NCBI GenBank assembly: GCA_019636195.1
Contig: JAHBYA010000003.1
Coordinates: 248,001 to 312,000, forward strand
Source: Planctomycetota bacterium
GTDB taxonomy: Bacteria > Planctomycetota > UBA8742 > UBA2392
Length of the DNA: 64,000 nt
Direction of reading: 5' to 3'
The notes under the pieces are model-generated. The model had not been told where the DNA came from and searched no databases. It was given only the letters and a program-made list of their open reading frames with translations. Both the position numbers and the translations under genes were made by a program. Positions within the stretch are counted from its first letter, which is position 1. Each line of letters begins with the position of its first letter. Shown in pieces: positions 34,646 to 43,982 of the stretch.

Positions 34646-37159
34646 ATGGGGCCATTCGAGCGCAGCTTTCACTTCCTGGCACGGCGTCGCGGCATCCTGC
34701 CCGTTGCGCTGGCGGTGCTGCTTGGCTTGGCTGTTGCGGGTGCCGTGCAGGTCAGCCTGGCTGAAGACATTTTCGCGCTGCTGCCCGCCGATGAGCCGCG
34801 TGTGGCGGAGACGCGCCTGGCGCTGGACCGCTATCGCGGCCTTGAGCGCATCGTGATCGCCCTTGAGGCAGACAGTGAAGGCACGCTGGCTGCCGCTGTT
34901 GACGAAGCTGACGAGTCATTGCGTAAACTGCATGGCGTCAAGTCCGTTGTGTCGCGGGTTGACCGCGCGGCGCAGGAGGACTTTTTCAACGAGTACGCGG
35001 GAAAGGCGCCGCTGCTGTTTGACGCTGACCTGGAGCGGCAATTGGCGCCACGACTGAACCGTGCGTACTTCGCGGGGCAGTTGCAGCGTTATCTTGATGA
35101 GCAGGCGGGCAGTGAAGGCATCAGTGTCGCAAGCCGCTTTCGGCAGGATCCGTTCGGGTTGGACGAACTGGTGTACCAGCGTGTGGCACATCTCAATGGC
35201 GGCTTTCGCGGGCGTATCGACGGCAAAGGCCGGATTCTCAGCGATGACGGTCGCTTTGCGGTACTGTTTGTCGAGGCCGACTTTGCCAGCAGCGACACCG
35301 GCCGCGGCCGCGAGTTCATGGAGGAACTGGCGCAGGCTCTGCCGGGCAACGTCACGTGTCATGTGATCGGCGCGCACCGCAGCAGCGTCGATAATGCTGT
35401 GGTGCTGCGCCGCGACATGCACCTGACCATCGCCACCAGCATCGTTGCCATCACACTGCTGTTCCTGGTTGTGTTTCGCAGCCTGACGCCGATTGTCCTG
35501 CCGCTGCTGAGCGTGGGCTTCGGGTTTCTGATGGCGCTGGGCGCGCAAGGCTGGCTGCGCGGTGAGCTCAGTGCAATCACCATGGGCTTTTCAGCGGTGC
35601 TGCTGGGCATTGCCGTTGACTACAGCATTCACCTGATTGCCACTTTTGGCAGCGAGAGCGGTGAGCGACCCGAGCGCGCCCGCGCCGCCATTGCCCACGT
35701 GGGCAGGCCGGCGTTCGTGGCAGCGCTGACTACGATTGCGGCTGTGTTCATGCTGCGATTTTCAAACTTTGACGGGCTGCACCAACTGGCGGAGATGGCG
35801 ATTGCGGGCATCGCGGGCGCGCTGGTGTTTGCGTTGCTGGCAGGCCCGCAGTTGTTGCGCGTTGCGGGGCCCAAGGCGCGCGCCGCTCATGCACTGCGCA
35901 GCGCGCTGCAGGTCGTCAGCGCATGGCGACGGGCGGTCGGGCGCGGGATGATCGTGATTCCGCTTTTGCTGACAATCGGCCTTTTCATGTTCGCCCGCAA
36001 CGTTGCGTTTGACGGCGACGTGATGAACCTTGACGGCAAGAGCGCGCAGACCCGCGAGTCTGAAACCCTTGTACAGCAGGCCTTCGGGCAGGAGACGTTG
36101 TCGCGCACGCTGTTGGTCAGCGGCGGCGACAACCTTGAAGCAGCCCTGCGCGAGAACGACCTGAATGCCCGCGTGCTGCAGCGCGTGAACATTCCTCACG
36201 AGGGCCTGTCGTGGGTGCTACCGGCCCGCAGCACGCAGCGCGAGAATCTGGCGCGCTGGCGCTCCTTCTGGTCTGACACGCGCATTGGCTCCCTGAAGAC
36301 GGAAATGGCGGCGGCCCGCGCCAAACGACCCGACACCGGCGACGAAATCGGCTTCAGTGAAGACATGATTGAACAACGCTTTGCCGAACTGTTTGCAGCC
36401 GTTCGCGTCGCAACGCCCCCCGCCGAGCTAGACGCAGGCTCCCTCAAAAAGAAGCCGATGTGGGCGCTGCTTTCCAGCTACGTCAGTGAGGGCGAGCGCA
36501 CGTACGTTGGATCAACCGCAACGCTGGAGCCCGCGCGCGTGCCTGAGTTGCGCGCTGCCGCGACTTCGGCAATCGTGTTGAACAAGGGCGGATTTGTCGC
36601 GCGCATGGTGCAGTTTATCCAGGGCGACCTGCTGCTGATGGGCGGCCTTTCGCTGACGCTGGTGGTGCTAGTGCTGGCTTTGACGTTCCGGAGTGCCCGC
36701 GACGTGCTTATCGCGCTGGTGCCGGTGGCCGGCGGCATGATCTGGACGCTTGGCCTGATGAGCCTGCTCGGCATTTCGTTCAACATCATTAATACGCTGG
36801 TCACGGTGTTCATTGCCGGGCTGGGTATCGACTATGGCATCTTCTTTGTGCAGACGTGGCGCGGAAGCAAGGACGCCCCCGAGGCGGACAGGCGCCTCAG
36901 CCATGCGGGCGCGGGCGTGGTGGTGGCGGCGCTGACCACACTGTTCGGCTTCGGCAGCCTGGCGTTGGCAAACCACCCGGCGCTGTTCAGTGTTGGCGTG
37001 ACCACGGCGATCGGCGTAAGCTCAGCGTTGCTGCTCACGCTGTTCGTCGTGCCCACGCTGCTTGAGATGACCGCGCCCAAGAAGCCGGAACCCGACGCGC
37101 CGGCAAGGGCAACGCGGGATACTGCGGTCTCGCCGGAGGCAGGCAATGATGAGGCTTAG
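34646..37159 (+). CDS. MMPL/RND-superfamily exporter (837 aa)
   Basis: Two homologous halves, each with a large extracytoplasmic loop followed by a helix bundle. The TM4-type motifs are GIAVDYSIHLIA (first half) and GLGIDYGIFFVQTW (second half), with the conserved Asp-Tyr pairs of MMPL lipid transporters. About twelve membrane helices are predicted. The ATG at 34646 (MGPFERSFHFLARRR) is preferred; a TTG at 34595 would add 17 residues. Members of this family export lipids such as mycolates, hopanoids or aryl polyenes. It overlaps the following lipoprotein gene by 14 bp. Confidence 0.88.
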   Translation: MGPFERSFHFLARRRGILPVALAVLLGLAVAGAVQVSLAEDIFALLPADEPRVAETRLALDRYRGLERIVIALEADSEGTLAAAVDEADESLRKLHGVKSVVSRVDRAAQEDFFNEYAGKAPLLFDADLERQLAPRLNRAYFAGQLQRYLDEQAGSEGISVASRFRQDPFGLDELVYQRVAHLNGGFRGRIDGKGRILSDDGRFAVLFVEADFASSDTGRGREFMEELAQALPGNVTCHVIGAHRSSVDNAVVLRRDMHLTIATSIVAITLLFLVVFRSLTPIVLPLLSVGFGFLMALGAQGWLRGELSAITMGFSAVLLGIAVDYSIHLIATFGSESGERPERARAAIAHVGRPAFVAALTTIAAVFMLRFSNFDGLHQLAEMAIAGIAGALVFALLAGPQLLRVAGPKARAAHALRSALQVVSAWRRAVGRGMIVIPLLLTIGLFMFARNVAFDGDVMNLDGKSAQTRESETLVQQAFGQETLSRTLLVSGGDNLEAALRENDLNARVLQRVNIPHEGLSWVLPARSTQRENLARWRSFWSDTRIGSLKTEMAAARAKRPDTGDEIGFSEDMIEQRFAELFAAVRVATPPAELDAGSLKKKPMWALLSSYVSEGERTYVGSTATLEPARVPELRAAATSAIVLNKGGFVARMVQFIQGDLLLMGGLSLTLVVLVLALTFRSARDVLIALVPVAGGMIWTLGLMSLLGISFNIINTLVTVFIAGLGIDYGIFFVQTWRGSKDAPEADRRLSHAGAGVVVAALTTLFGFGSLALANHPALFSVGVTTAIGVSSALLLTLFVVPTLLEMTAPKKPEPDAPARATRDTAVSPEAGNDEA

Positions 37160-37913
37160 CGCAATGCTGTTGCTGGCACTGCTGGCGGCCTGTGCGCAGA
37201 CCGACCCGTACAAGCGACTTGACCCGGCGCCGACCGATGACGCAACCGGCGCGCACGGTGCGTTCAACTATCGCTGGCCGGTGCAGTTCAAGGCGGTGCA
37301 GACCGTCACCATCGACTTCCGTGTCACCACGCGCTCCCTGGTCGGCTATCTGGTGGTGCAGCAGCCGGGGCGCTTTCGATTGCAGGGCATGTCTGAGCAG
37401 GGCCTGAAGCTGTTCGACATCGTCGGTGATGCGGGACAGACGCGGGTGATCTTCGCCGCCGAGGAGTTTGACGGACAGGTGATCGAGAACATCGCCCGCG
37501 ACATCCGGCGGGTGTTCCTGCTACAGACCGGGGATGTCGGCTCGATGGTGCGCTACCGCACAACATTGGGGGATATGGGTGATGCGCAGGTCGCGCTGCC
37601 GCCGCGAGTGCTGGCCCAAGGCCAGGCGGGCACAACCGTCGAATTCAGCGGCCGCCACGGGCAGTTGCGCAGCCATCTTGTCGGCAAGCCAGCACGTGTG
37701 GACTGGTATGCCCTTCGCCGCGACGACCGCAACCTGTACCGGGTTGACCACTACGAGTGGGCCGAGCTTGGCGGCCTGACTGTGCCCACCACCATCGTAC
37801 TGCGTGAGCCCGGCGTGCAATCGCGCGGGCCAGCGTACATGCTGACGATCAAGCTGACAGACCTCGCGGTGCGCGACGAACCCTGGCCTGAGGCTGTGTT
37901 TGACCCCGAATAG
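37146..37913 (+). CDS. Outer-membrane lipoprotein, DUF3261/LolA-like (255 aa)
   Basis: A signal peptide ends in the lipobox LLAAC. The mature part is beta-rich: VDFRV-type strands, GYLVVQQPGRFRLQGMSEQGLKLFDIVGD (shown in parts), and a long C-terminal sheet. This recalls DUF3261 and LolA-like proteins that accompany MMPL exporters in aryl-polyene clusters. It likely shuttles or receives the lipid product at the outer membrane. Two ATGs (37146, 37149) exist. Confidence 0.72.
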   Translation: MMRLSAMLLLALLAACAQTDPYKRLDPAPTDDATGAHGAFNYRWPVQFKAVQTVTIDFRVTTRSLVGYLVVQQPGRFRLQGMSEQGLKLFDIVGDAGQTRVIFAAEEFDGQVIENIARDIRRVFLLQTGDVGSMVRYRTTLGDMGDAQVALPPRVLAQGQAGTTVEFSGRHGQLRSHLVGKPARVDWYALRRDDRNLYRVDHYEWAELGGLTVPTTIVLREPGVQSRGPAYMLTIKLTDLAVRDEPWPEAVFDPE

Positions 37914-37951
37914 TGCTTGCCGTTCGGCCGTGGATTGCTTGCTTAAGCGCT

Positions 37952-38314
37952 ATGACGCTTGCTGAAGACATCGCCCGCGCGACCATCGCCTTTGAAGCCC
38001 GCGCAAACGAAGGCACGGCCCGCCTGCGCTTTGCCGGTGACGAGGTCTTTTTCAAGGGACACTTTCCGGAACAGCCGGTTCTGCCTGCTGTCGTGCAGGT
38101 CGCCGCCGCCGTGGACTTTGCTTCGCGCATTGCCGGGCAGCCGCTGCGCTTGTCCGAAGTCACGCGCGCCAAATTCACCAACCCGACCGGGCCGGGCCGC
38201 GAGCTGGTGCTGCAAGTCAGCATTGAGCCGGTGCAAGAGGGCAAGCGCCGCGTCAAAGCGCTGCTGCGCGACGGTGAGTTGGACGTGGCGGAACTGAACC
38301 TGCGCGTGGTCTGA
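37952..38314 (+). CDS. 3-hydroxyacyl-ACP dehydratase, hotdog fold (120 aa)
   Basis: The active-site block FFKGHFPEQPVLPAVVQV carries the catalytic His, as in FabZ/FabA-type dehydratases; VTRAKFTNPTGPGREL follows. At 120 residues it is slightly short, like ApeI-type dehydratases. The ATG at 37952 was chosen over the GTG at 37913, which overlaps the lipoprotein stop, because the hotdog helix begins just after it. It would introduce double bonds during chain elongation. Confidence 0.85.
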   Translation: MTLAEDIARATIAFEARANEGTARLRFAGDEVFFKGHFPEQPVLPAVVQVAAAVDFASRIAGQPLRLSEVTRAKFTNPTGPGRELVLQVSIEPVQEGKRRVKALLRDGELDVAELNLRVV

Positions 38315-38317
38315 CGC

Positions 38318-38563
38318 CTAGGCCGCGACACGTTCTTCGACAAACTGGTAAAGTTGCTCAACGCGGCGGATCTTGCGCGCCGCGCCTTCTTCGACCTTGA
38401 AGCCGAACGCGCGCTCCAGCGCCACGACCAGGTCGATTGCGTCCAGGCTGTCCAGGCCAAGGTCTTCATACAGGTCTTTGTCGGGCGTGATGTCGCCAGC
38501 CACGAGCTCAAACTCGCGCGCGACGATTTCTTGCACCTGACTGCGGATAGATGCGGTTGCCAT
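38318..38563 (-). CDS. Acyl carrier protein, second copy (81 aa)
   Basis: The phosphopantetheine Ser is in DLGLDSLDAIDLVVALE, preceded by QVQEIVAREF. The start at 38563 (MATASIRSQ) gives a normal ACP; a longer frame upstream is not protein-like. It is convergent with the dehydratase gene, 3 bp apart, and divergent from the acyltransferase fusion. The two ACPs differ clearly in sequence, which suggests different partners. Confidence 0.88.
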   Translation of the reverse strand: MATASIRSQVQEIVAREFELVAGDITPDKDLYEDLGLDSLDAIDLVVALERAFGFKVEEGAARKIRRVEQLYQFVEERVAA

Positions 38564-38639
38564 ACCTATACTGCCGCCCCCAAGGGGAAAAAGGGCTGAC
38601 CCACATCTGTATTGTCCGGCATAATCGGGATACGCGCAA

Positions 38640-41186
38640 GTGCAACAAGCAACCGACACCCAGGAATCTGCCACGGCTTACCCGCCGCCCAGCAACGCGG
38701 TGATCAACCTGTTTCGAACCGCCGCGGCGTACAGCCTGCTGGCTGTGCAACTGGCGTTTGTGCTGTTTATCCTTGAGATACCGTACTGGCTGGCAGACCG
38801 CTTTCTGGCCCGCCATCGCGGCGATGCCTTTTACTCGGCGCAACGCGCGATTGCCCGCTGGTTTTTCCGCCTGTACCCGTTCGGGTGGCAGCGACGCATC
38901 AACTGCCGGCGTGACGCCTTTCCTGTGCCGTGCGTGATTGTTTGCAATCACCAGAGCATGCTCGACATCCTAATGGCGCTGATGCTGCCGGTCAACGCGC
39001 GCTGGTTCATCAAGCCGTGGACGGTGAAGATTCCGCTGATGGGCGAGCTCAACAAGCTGGCAAAGCACATCCGCGTTGATGACACCGAGGCTGGCGACCC
39101 GCAGCGCCCGCAGGGTTTTGACACCGCGCTGGGCTGGCTCAAGGATGGCGTCAGCATCCTGTTTTTTCCTGAGGGCTCGCGCAGCCCCGACGGCAAGCTC
39201 AAGCGCTTCAAGAACGGCGCGTTCATGCTGGCCGTTGAGGCGCAGGTGCCGGTGGTGCCGGTTGTGCTTGAGGGCACCGGCGCGTGTGTGCGCAAAGGTA
39301 GCCCGGTCGTGCATCACCCCGACGTGGTGATGAAGGTGCTGCCGCCGGTTTCGACCAAGGGCCTCAGCGGCGAAATGGACGCCGCCCGCCTGAAAGCCGA
39401 TGTACATGAGAGGATGGCCGCAGAAATCGCCGCTTTGCGTACAGCCAAGGCCAAGCCCGGCGTGCGCAGCATTCACGGCTGGCTTACGCGCCTGGGCATG
39501 TTCGGGGCGGCCAGCGTGCTTGCGTTGCTGGTGGGCCTGTCGCTGTACGTCAAGAATTTCTGCATTGCCGAGCCACCGGCGTTTGACGGCGATCGCACTC
39601 TCGCGAAAGAAGAACTGCGCGAAGTCAGCTTTGACAACCGCGTCGTCACGCGCCTGGGCAACAACTGGCGCCGCCGCCGCGAAGACGTGAACGAAATCGC
39701 ACTCACGGGCACGCCATGGCAGCGCGGCTACGCCAACGCAAAGCTCACGCCTGAGCTGCTGGAAGCACAGGAAAAGCACCTGCTTTACACAGCCCGTGAA
39801 TTTCTGCCCAACAGCGCGAGTTTCTGGCTGGTCAAGCAGTTGATCGCCGTCAACAACCGGCGCCTGCCTGAGCATGTCAACGAGCGCGAGCAACTTGAGG
39901 TGCTGGGGCTGGTCGAGGGCAGTGTCGATCACTACCCCGACGAAGGCGTGCCGCTGTACCACCGCGTGCTGAACTACCACGCTGCCCACGACATCAGCCA
40001 CATGCTGATCGACAACCCGCTGGTCACGCGCAAAGAGCTGGTAGGTTGCAGCGCCATCGCTGCGTGGGGCGAAGCCAGTGAAAACGGCGACATCTGGGTG
40101 ACGCGCAACTTCGACTGGGAAGCAGGCGAGATCTTCGATCGCGAGAAGTGCATCATTTACGTCTGGCCCGACGCGGGCCTGGCCTATGTGCATGTTGCAT
40201 GGGCCGGCATGGCGGGCGCCGTCACCGGCATGAACGAAGCCGGCATCAGCATTCACCTGAACGCCGCCCGCACCAACGAAACCGGCTTTGGCCGCATCGG
40301 CACGCCGGTCAGCATGCTGGTCAAGCGCGTGCTGGAAAACGCCCGCAGCATTGAAGACGCGCACCGCATACTGCGCGAGGCCACGGTCTTTGTCGCCGAC
40401 TCGTACATGGTCGCCAGCCGCGACGAGAAACGCGCCGTGGTGATTGAAAAATCGCCAAACCATTGCGTGCTGCGCGAGGCCAGCCAGCCCGGCATCCTGC
40501 TGCAAACCAACCATTTGCTTGGCGAGCCGTGGAAAGACGACCCGGTGCAGCGCGAACAGATTGAGCGTGCAACCACCCTGCAACGCTGGAACCGGCTGGA
40601 AGAACTGGCGGACAAGCACAAGGGCAAGTTCAACCGCGATGTGTGTGCAGCGATCGCCCGTGACCGGGGCGGGCGCGGGGGTAAAGATGTGGGCATCGGC
40701 AACCGCAACGCGATTGACGCCGGTATCTGCGCGCACAGCGTGATCATGAACGTCAGCAAGGGCGAAATGTGGGTCAGCAGCGGCCCGTGGACGTACGGGG
40801 CGTACATTCACGTGCCGGTTTTTGAGATGTTGCGCGCGGGCCCCGGCGGCGCGGTGCGCTTTCACCTGCCGCGCGGCAACGACATCCGGCGCGATGCGCG
40901 TTTCGGTGAACAGGATGACCTGCGCGAGTTTCGCAAGCAGCTCAAGGTGACGCGCGTCAACCTGGAGGCTGGGGACATTCCCGCGCTGGAAGCCAACGTG
41001 CGCACGCTGCGTAACCTGAACCCGAACGGCTTCGAAACTACATACTTTCAGGGCCGCCTTGCGTTGCTCAAGGAAAAGCCAAAGGACGCCGCGAATCACT
41101 TTGAGCGGGCCCTGGAGCAAGAGCCGCACTATGAAGAAGTCCGCGAACACATCCGCGTCTGGCTGAGCAAAGCCGAGCGCGAGTAG
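38640..41186 (+). CDS. PlsC acyltransferase fused to a C45-like Ntn-hydrolase domain and TPR tail (848 aa)
   Basis: An N-terminal membrane helix (about 25-50) precedes a PlsC/LPLAT domain: the catalytic NH-x4-D box N103-H104...D and the FFPEGSRS block at 175-182. A second membrane helix (about 286-308) follows. Residues 370-760 resemble C45 acyltransferase/peptidases, with a likely nucleophile Cys470 in LVGCSAIAAWG, then TRNFDWE, GMNEAGISIHLNA and IEKSPNHC. A TPR-like helical repeat ends the protein (FERALEQEPHYEEV). It could transfer the cluster's acyl chain to a carrier lipid and also form or cleave an amide. GTG start; the 76 bp to the divergent ACP form a shared promoter region. Confidence 0.82.
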   Translation: MQQATDTQESATAYPPPSNAVINLFRTAAAYSLLAVQLAFVLFILEIPYWLADRFLARHRGDAFYSAQRAIARWFFRLYPFGWQRRINCRRDAFPVPCVIVCNHQSMLDILMALMLPVNARWFIKPWTVKIPLMGELNKLAKHIRVDDTEAGDPQRPQGFDTALGWLKDGVSILFFPEGSRSPDGKLKRFKNGAFMLAVEAQVPVVPVVLEGTGACVRKGSPVVHHPDVVMKVLPPVSTKGLSGEMDAARLKADVHERMAAEIAALRTAKAKPGVRSIHGWLTRLGMFGAASVLALLVGLSLYVKNFCIAEPPAFDGDRTLAKEELREVSFDNRVVTRLGNNWRRRREDVNEIALTGTPWQRGYANAKLTPELLEAQEKHLLYTAREFLPNSASFWLVKQLIAVNNRRLPEHVNEREQLEVLGLVEGSVDHYPDEGVPLYHRVLNYHAAHDISHMLIDNPLVTRKELVGCSAIAAWGEASENGDIWVTRNFDWEAGEIFDREKCIIYVWPDAGLAYVHVAWAGMAGAVTGMNEAGISIHLNAARTNETGFGRIGTPVSMLVKRVLENARSIEDAHRILREATVFVADSYMVASRDEKRAVVIEKSPNHCVLREASQPGILLQTNHLLGEPWKDDPVQREQIERATTLQRWNRLEELADKHKGKFNRDVCAAIARDRGGRGGKDVGIGNRNAIDAGICAHSVIMNVSKGEMWVSSGPWTYGAYIHVPVFEMLRAGPGGAVRFHLPRGNDIRRDARFGEQDDLREFRKQLKVTRVNLEAGDIPALEANVRTLRNLNPNGFETTYFQGRLALLKEKPKDAANHFERALEQEPHYEEVREHIRVWLSKAERE

Positions 41187-41492
41187 CCGCATTTTGTCCG
41201 CGGCTCAATCCCGGAGGCAGGAGCCCAGAGCACCACCGACGGGCAGGGGATTCGCCCCGGAAACCCGCATGAAACCACGCAGGATTACTGAACCCGTAAG
41301 GCCGGGCACCCGTTAGAGATGTGTATCGGCGTAAGAATCAGCAAGTAAGGAATGCTTGCATGGCACCTTGGGAGGGGTACCATGGAAGCACGCTTGGGGA
41401 CACTTCCAAAAGTGGTTAACCAGCCCGCATGTGGGTGCGAGCGGTTGTGTATTTTAGCGCTGGGCATGGTGCGTCTTGGAGGATGGGTAAAG
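41187..41492. other. Intergenic region ahead of a large secreted protein gene
   Basis: No gene is seen in these 306 bases. GGGG-ATTC-GCCCC (41247-41260 region) forms a small hairpin, and several GGG/CCC tracts could extend it into a structured leader. It does not match a riboswitch consensus I know. The end carries GGAGG at 41478-41482, ten bases before the ATG. Confidence 0.4.
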
Positions 41493-43496
41493 ATGAAGAC
41501 ACTTGCGACAGCGGCGATTGCTTTTCTCGCCATATTGCTTTTCGGCGCAACTCTCAGTGCGCAAGCAACAGCATCAACGGGCATTCAAAACTACGGCACG
41601 TCCGGCAACTGGCTTGACGAATACTATTTCGATGTGGACTTCGGTGCAGGCGTAGCTTCCTGCGATCTGTCAATCAACATCTCCCACACTGCGGCAATGT
41701 CGGGTGGCTTCGACATGTGGATGACAGATGCCCTTACGGGTCTGCCCTTGGCTTCGGACGTTCAGAAGTACGACATCGGGATAGCCTATGGGCCGACGAC
41801 TCCGGCAGCAGCACCCGGAACGCCCGCTCCTGTCGTGATCTGGGGTCCAAACTCTGTTCTTGGAGCGCCCTTGCAGGGCAATCACCCGCTTACCGGCATC
41901 GTGCGGTTCAACTTCACGGTCCTCGTTCGAAACACTTCGACATTTCCGAATGACATCAATGTGACTTGGACGACGACTGCCGGAACGATCATCCCGAACA
42001 CGGGCTTCCCAATTCCGACCGGTACCAATCTGGGCTACAACGTGTGGACGCAGGTTGCTGCCACAACGCCGGGCATTCTTGGTGGTTATGGACGCGCGGG
42101 TGATTCCGACTATTTCCAGCGCAATCACTCGAACGTGTCTTGGGGTACGGCGCGGTTCGGCAACGCCAGCGATCAGCTCCAGTTCTACATCGACTTTGAC
42201 TTGGGTTCCGCCAGCACGACTTACAGCGTTGGCATCTCGAACTTTGCATACCAGCAGCCGGGAACCGCAACAGGCACCTGCATTGCTGAGTTGTACGACA
42301 TGGCTGTGGGGTTCAGTACTCCTGTTGCAACTGCTACCTGCAGCACTGCTTCCATTGGCTTGGCTGGCGCGGGTTACGGTACTTACACAACCAGCACGGC
42401 TCGCACTGGTCTGCAGCGATTCCGTGTGGTTGTTCGCGGCCAGAACCTGCAAAACGTCGCTTACGGGGCCACAACCTTTGCCGACTTCGGTTGGAATGTT
42501 TACTTCCCGCGCGCCGGCCAGTTGGGCGCGGTGACGAATGAGCCAGTCATCGCCCCGCCCCGCATGAGCATCACTCCTGCCAGCGGTACGCTGACGAACG
42601 GCCAGACGTTGGTAGCTTCGGGCGGCACTCCCACAGTCAACTACGCCTGGTCAGTGGTCTCCGGTACGACGGCAACCATCAACCCGACGACCGGCCAAGT
42701 TACCACGACCGGCAACGGTACTGTGACGATCCGCGTAACCAACGGCACTACCGGCGAGTTCGCTGAGGGCACGTACACCACGGGCACTGGCGGTGGCGGT
42801 GGCGGTCCTTTGGACATCACCGGCCCAGGGTCGTTGCCGAACGGCACGGTCGGCACGGCATATCCCAACACGACCATGACGGCCACCGGCGGCACCCCGC
42901 CATACACATGGAGCGACGGCGGCACTCTTCCGCCGGGCCTCTCAATCGCGCCCAGCACCGGTGTTATCAGCGGCACGCCTAACACGCCCGGCAACTACAG
43001 CCCGGTCACAATCACTGTCACTGACAGCGCTGCCGGCTCAGACAACGCCACATACGGCGTCCAGATTGTGGCGGCAGGCGGCTTGATCATCCTGACGACC
43101 TCGCTCAACAACGGCACCGTCGGCACAGGCTACAGCCAGACAATCAATGCCAGCGGCGGTACCGGGCCTTACAGCTGGTCTCGCACTGCGGGAAGCCTGC
43201 CGACGGGCTTGACGTTGGGCAGCTCAACCAGCACCACGGTTGCGATCACCGGCACCCCGTCGGTGGCCAACACCTTCAACTTTACGATCCAGATTGAAGA
43301 CAGCTTGGCCGCAACTGACACCCAGGACTTCACGGTCACCATCGCGTCGGGTGGCGGCGGCGGTGGTGGCGGCGGAATCAGCAAGGGCGGTGGCGGCGGT
43401 GGCGGCTGCAGCAATGGCGGCTCGCACTCGGCGTGGCTGATGCTCGGCCTTGCCCCGCTGGCGTTGCTGGTGCTGCGCAAGCGCCGCTCGGCGTAG
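41493..43496 (+). CDS. Secreted Ig-like repeat protein with C-terminal sorting tail (667 aa)
   Basis: Signal peptide residues 1-23 (MKTLATAAIAFLAILLFGAT...). Residues 25-350 are a Thr/Gly/Asn-rich beta domain, probably of adhesin type. Three Ig-like or putative-Ig (He_PIG-type) units follow, for example SGTLTNGQTLVASGGTP, LPNGTVGTAYPNTTMTATGG and LNNGTVGTGYSQTINASGG. The tail is a Gly-rich linker, GGGGGCSNGG, a hydrophobic helix and RKRRSA. It should end up at the cell surface and may take part in attachment. The ATG at 41493 has a good ribosome-binding site. Confidence 0.8.
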   Translation: MKTLATAAIAFLAILLFGATLSAQATASTGIQNYGTSGNWLDEYYFDVDFGAGVASCDLSINISHTAAMSGGFDMWMTDALTGLPLASDVQKYDIGIAYGPTTPAAAPGTPAPVVIWGPNSVLGAPLQGNHPLTGIVRFNFTVLVRNTSTFPNDINVTWTTTAGTIIPNTGFPIPTGTNLGYNVWTQVAATTPGILGGYGRAGDSDYFQRNHSNVSWGTARFGNASDQLQFYIDFDLGSASTTYSVGISNFAYQQPGTATGTCIAELYDMAVGFSTPVATATCSTASIGLAGAGYGTYTTSTARTGLQRFRVVVRGQNLQNVAYGATTFADFGWNVYFPRAGQLGAVTNEPVIAPPRMSITPASGTLTNGQTLVASGGTPTVNYAWSVVSGTTATINPTTGQVTTTGNGTVTIRVTNGTTGEFAEGTYTTGTGGGGGGPLDITGPGSLPNGTVGTAYPNTTMTATGGTPPYTWSDGGTLPPGLSIAPSTGVISGTPNTPGNYSPVTITVTDSAAGSDNATYGVQIVAAGGLIILTTSLNNGTVGTGYSQTINASGGTGPYSWSRTAGSLPTGLTLGSSTSTTVAITGTPSVANTFNFTIQIEDSLAATDTQDFTVTIASGGGGGGGGGISKGGGGGGGCSNGGSHSAWLMLGLAPLALLVLRKRRSA

Positions 43497-43514
43497 TCAA
43501 CCAGGCGTCAATCC

Positions 43515-43543
43515 AAAGCCCCCGCGACCACGCGGGGGCTTTT
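43515..43543 (+). terminator. Intrinsic terminator
   Basis: AAAGCCCCCGCG (43515-43526) pairs perfectly with CGCGGGGGCTTT (43531-43542) around a 4-base loop and ends in TTTT. It lies 18 bp after the stop codon of the secreted repeat protein. Confidence 0.9.
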
Positions 43544-43982
43544 CGTTCTGGTTGATGACCGGTGGCCAGACTGGGTCAAGCCCATCGCAGTCCATACCGG
43601 GAATGACGACGCGGCCCGCAGATCAACGCAAATCAGCGCAGACAATGCGCTGCGTGTCGGAGGGATTGGCCTTGGTTTGCGCAGTCCTGTCTGCATCCAC
43701 CTTCGGGAAGCCGCAGAGGGGCGCTGCTCTTTACTTTTGCAGGCCCCCCCCTCCCTACAGCACAGCGATGCAGAGGTGGCACTGGTAGTCATGTCACGGC
43801 CTAACGCGTGCAAGTCGTGCGTTTGCGGCGGCATGACAGAACTGTGAAGGCAAATGCCGTTACACAAGACAACCATTTTCTACCCAATCACGTTTGCAGT
43901 ACAACGACTGGGTGCGACGCAGCGCCGCCATGCGCTGATTTTTTCGGGTACGGCCTCTCCCGGGGCCAGGAGGACATTGGAG
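43544..43982. other. Intergenic stretch with no gene seen
   Basis: Frames here are short and lack ribosome-binding sites or protein-like composition. Base composition is less GC-rich than the genes on either side. The end (43960-43982) holds CAGGAGGAC, the ribosome-binding site of the next gene, so the promoter of that gene should lie within this stretch. Confidence 0.5.

Noticed and set aside
38970-41192. 740-codon minus-strand frame
   Set aside because: Exact antisense of the PlsC-Ntn fusion gene, without ribosome-binding site or motifs.
41230-41330. Structured leader that might be a c-di-GMP or cobalamin riboswitch
   Set aside because: G/C-rich hairpins are present, but the conserved core sequences of those riboswitches are not.
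43508-43876. 122-codon minus-strand frame in the intergenic stretch
   Set aside because: No ribosome-binding site; Ser/Arg/Thr-rich composition without predicted structure, and it runs into the terminator hairpin.
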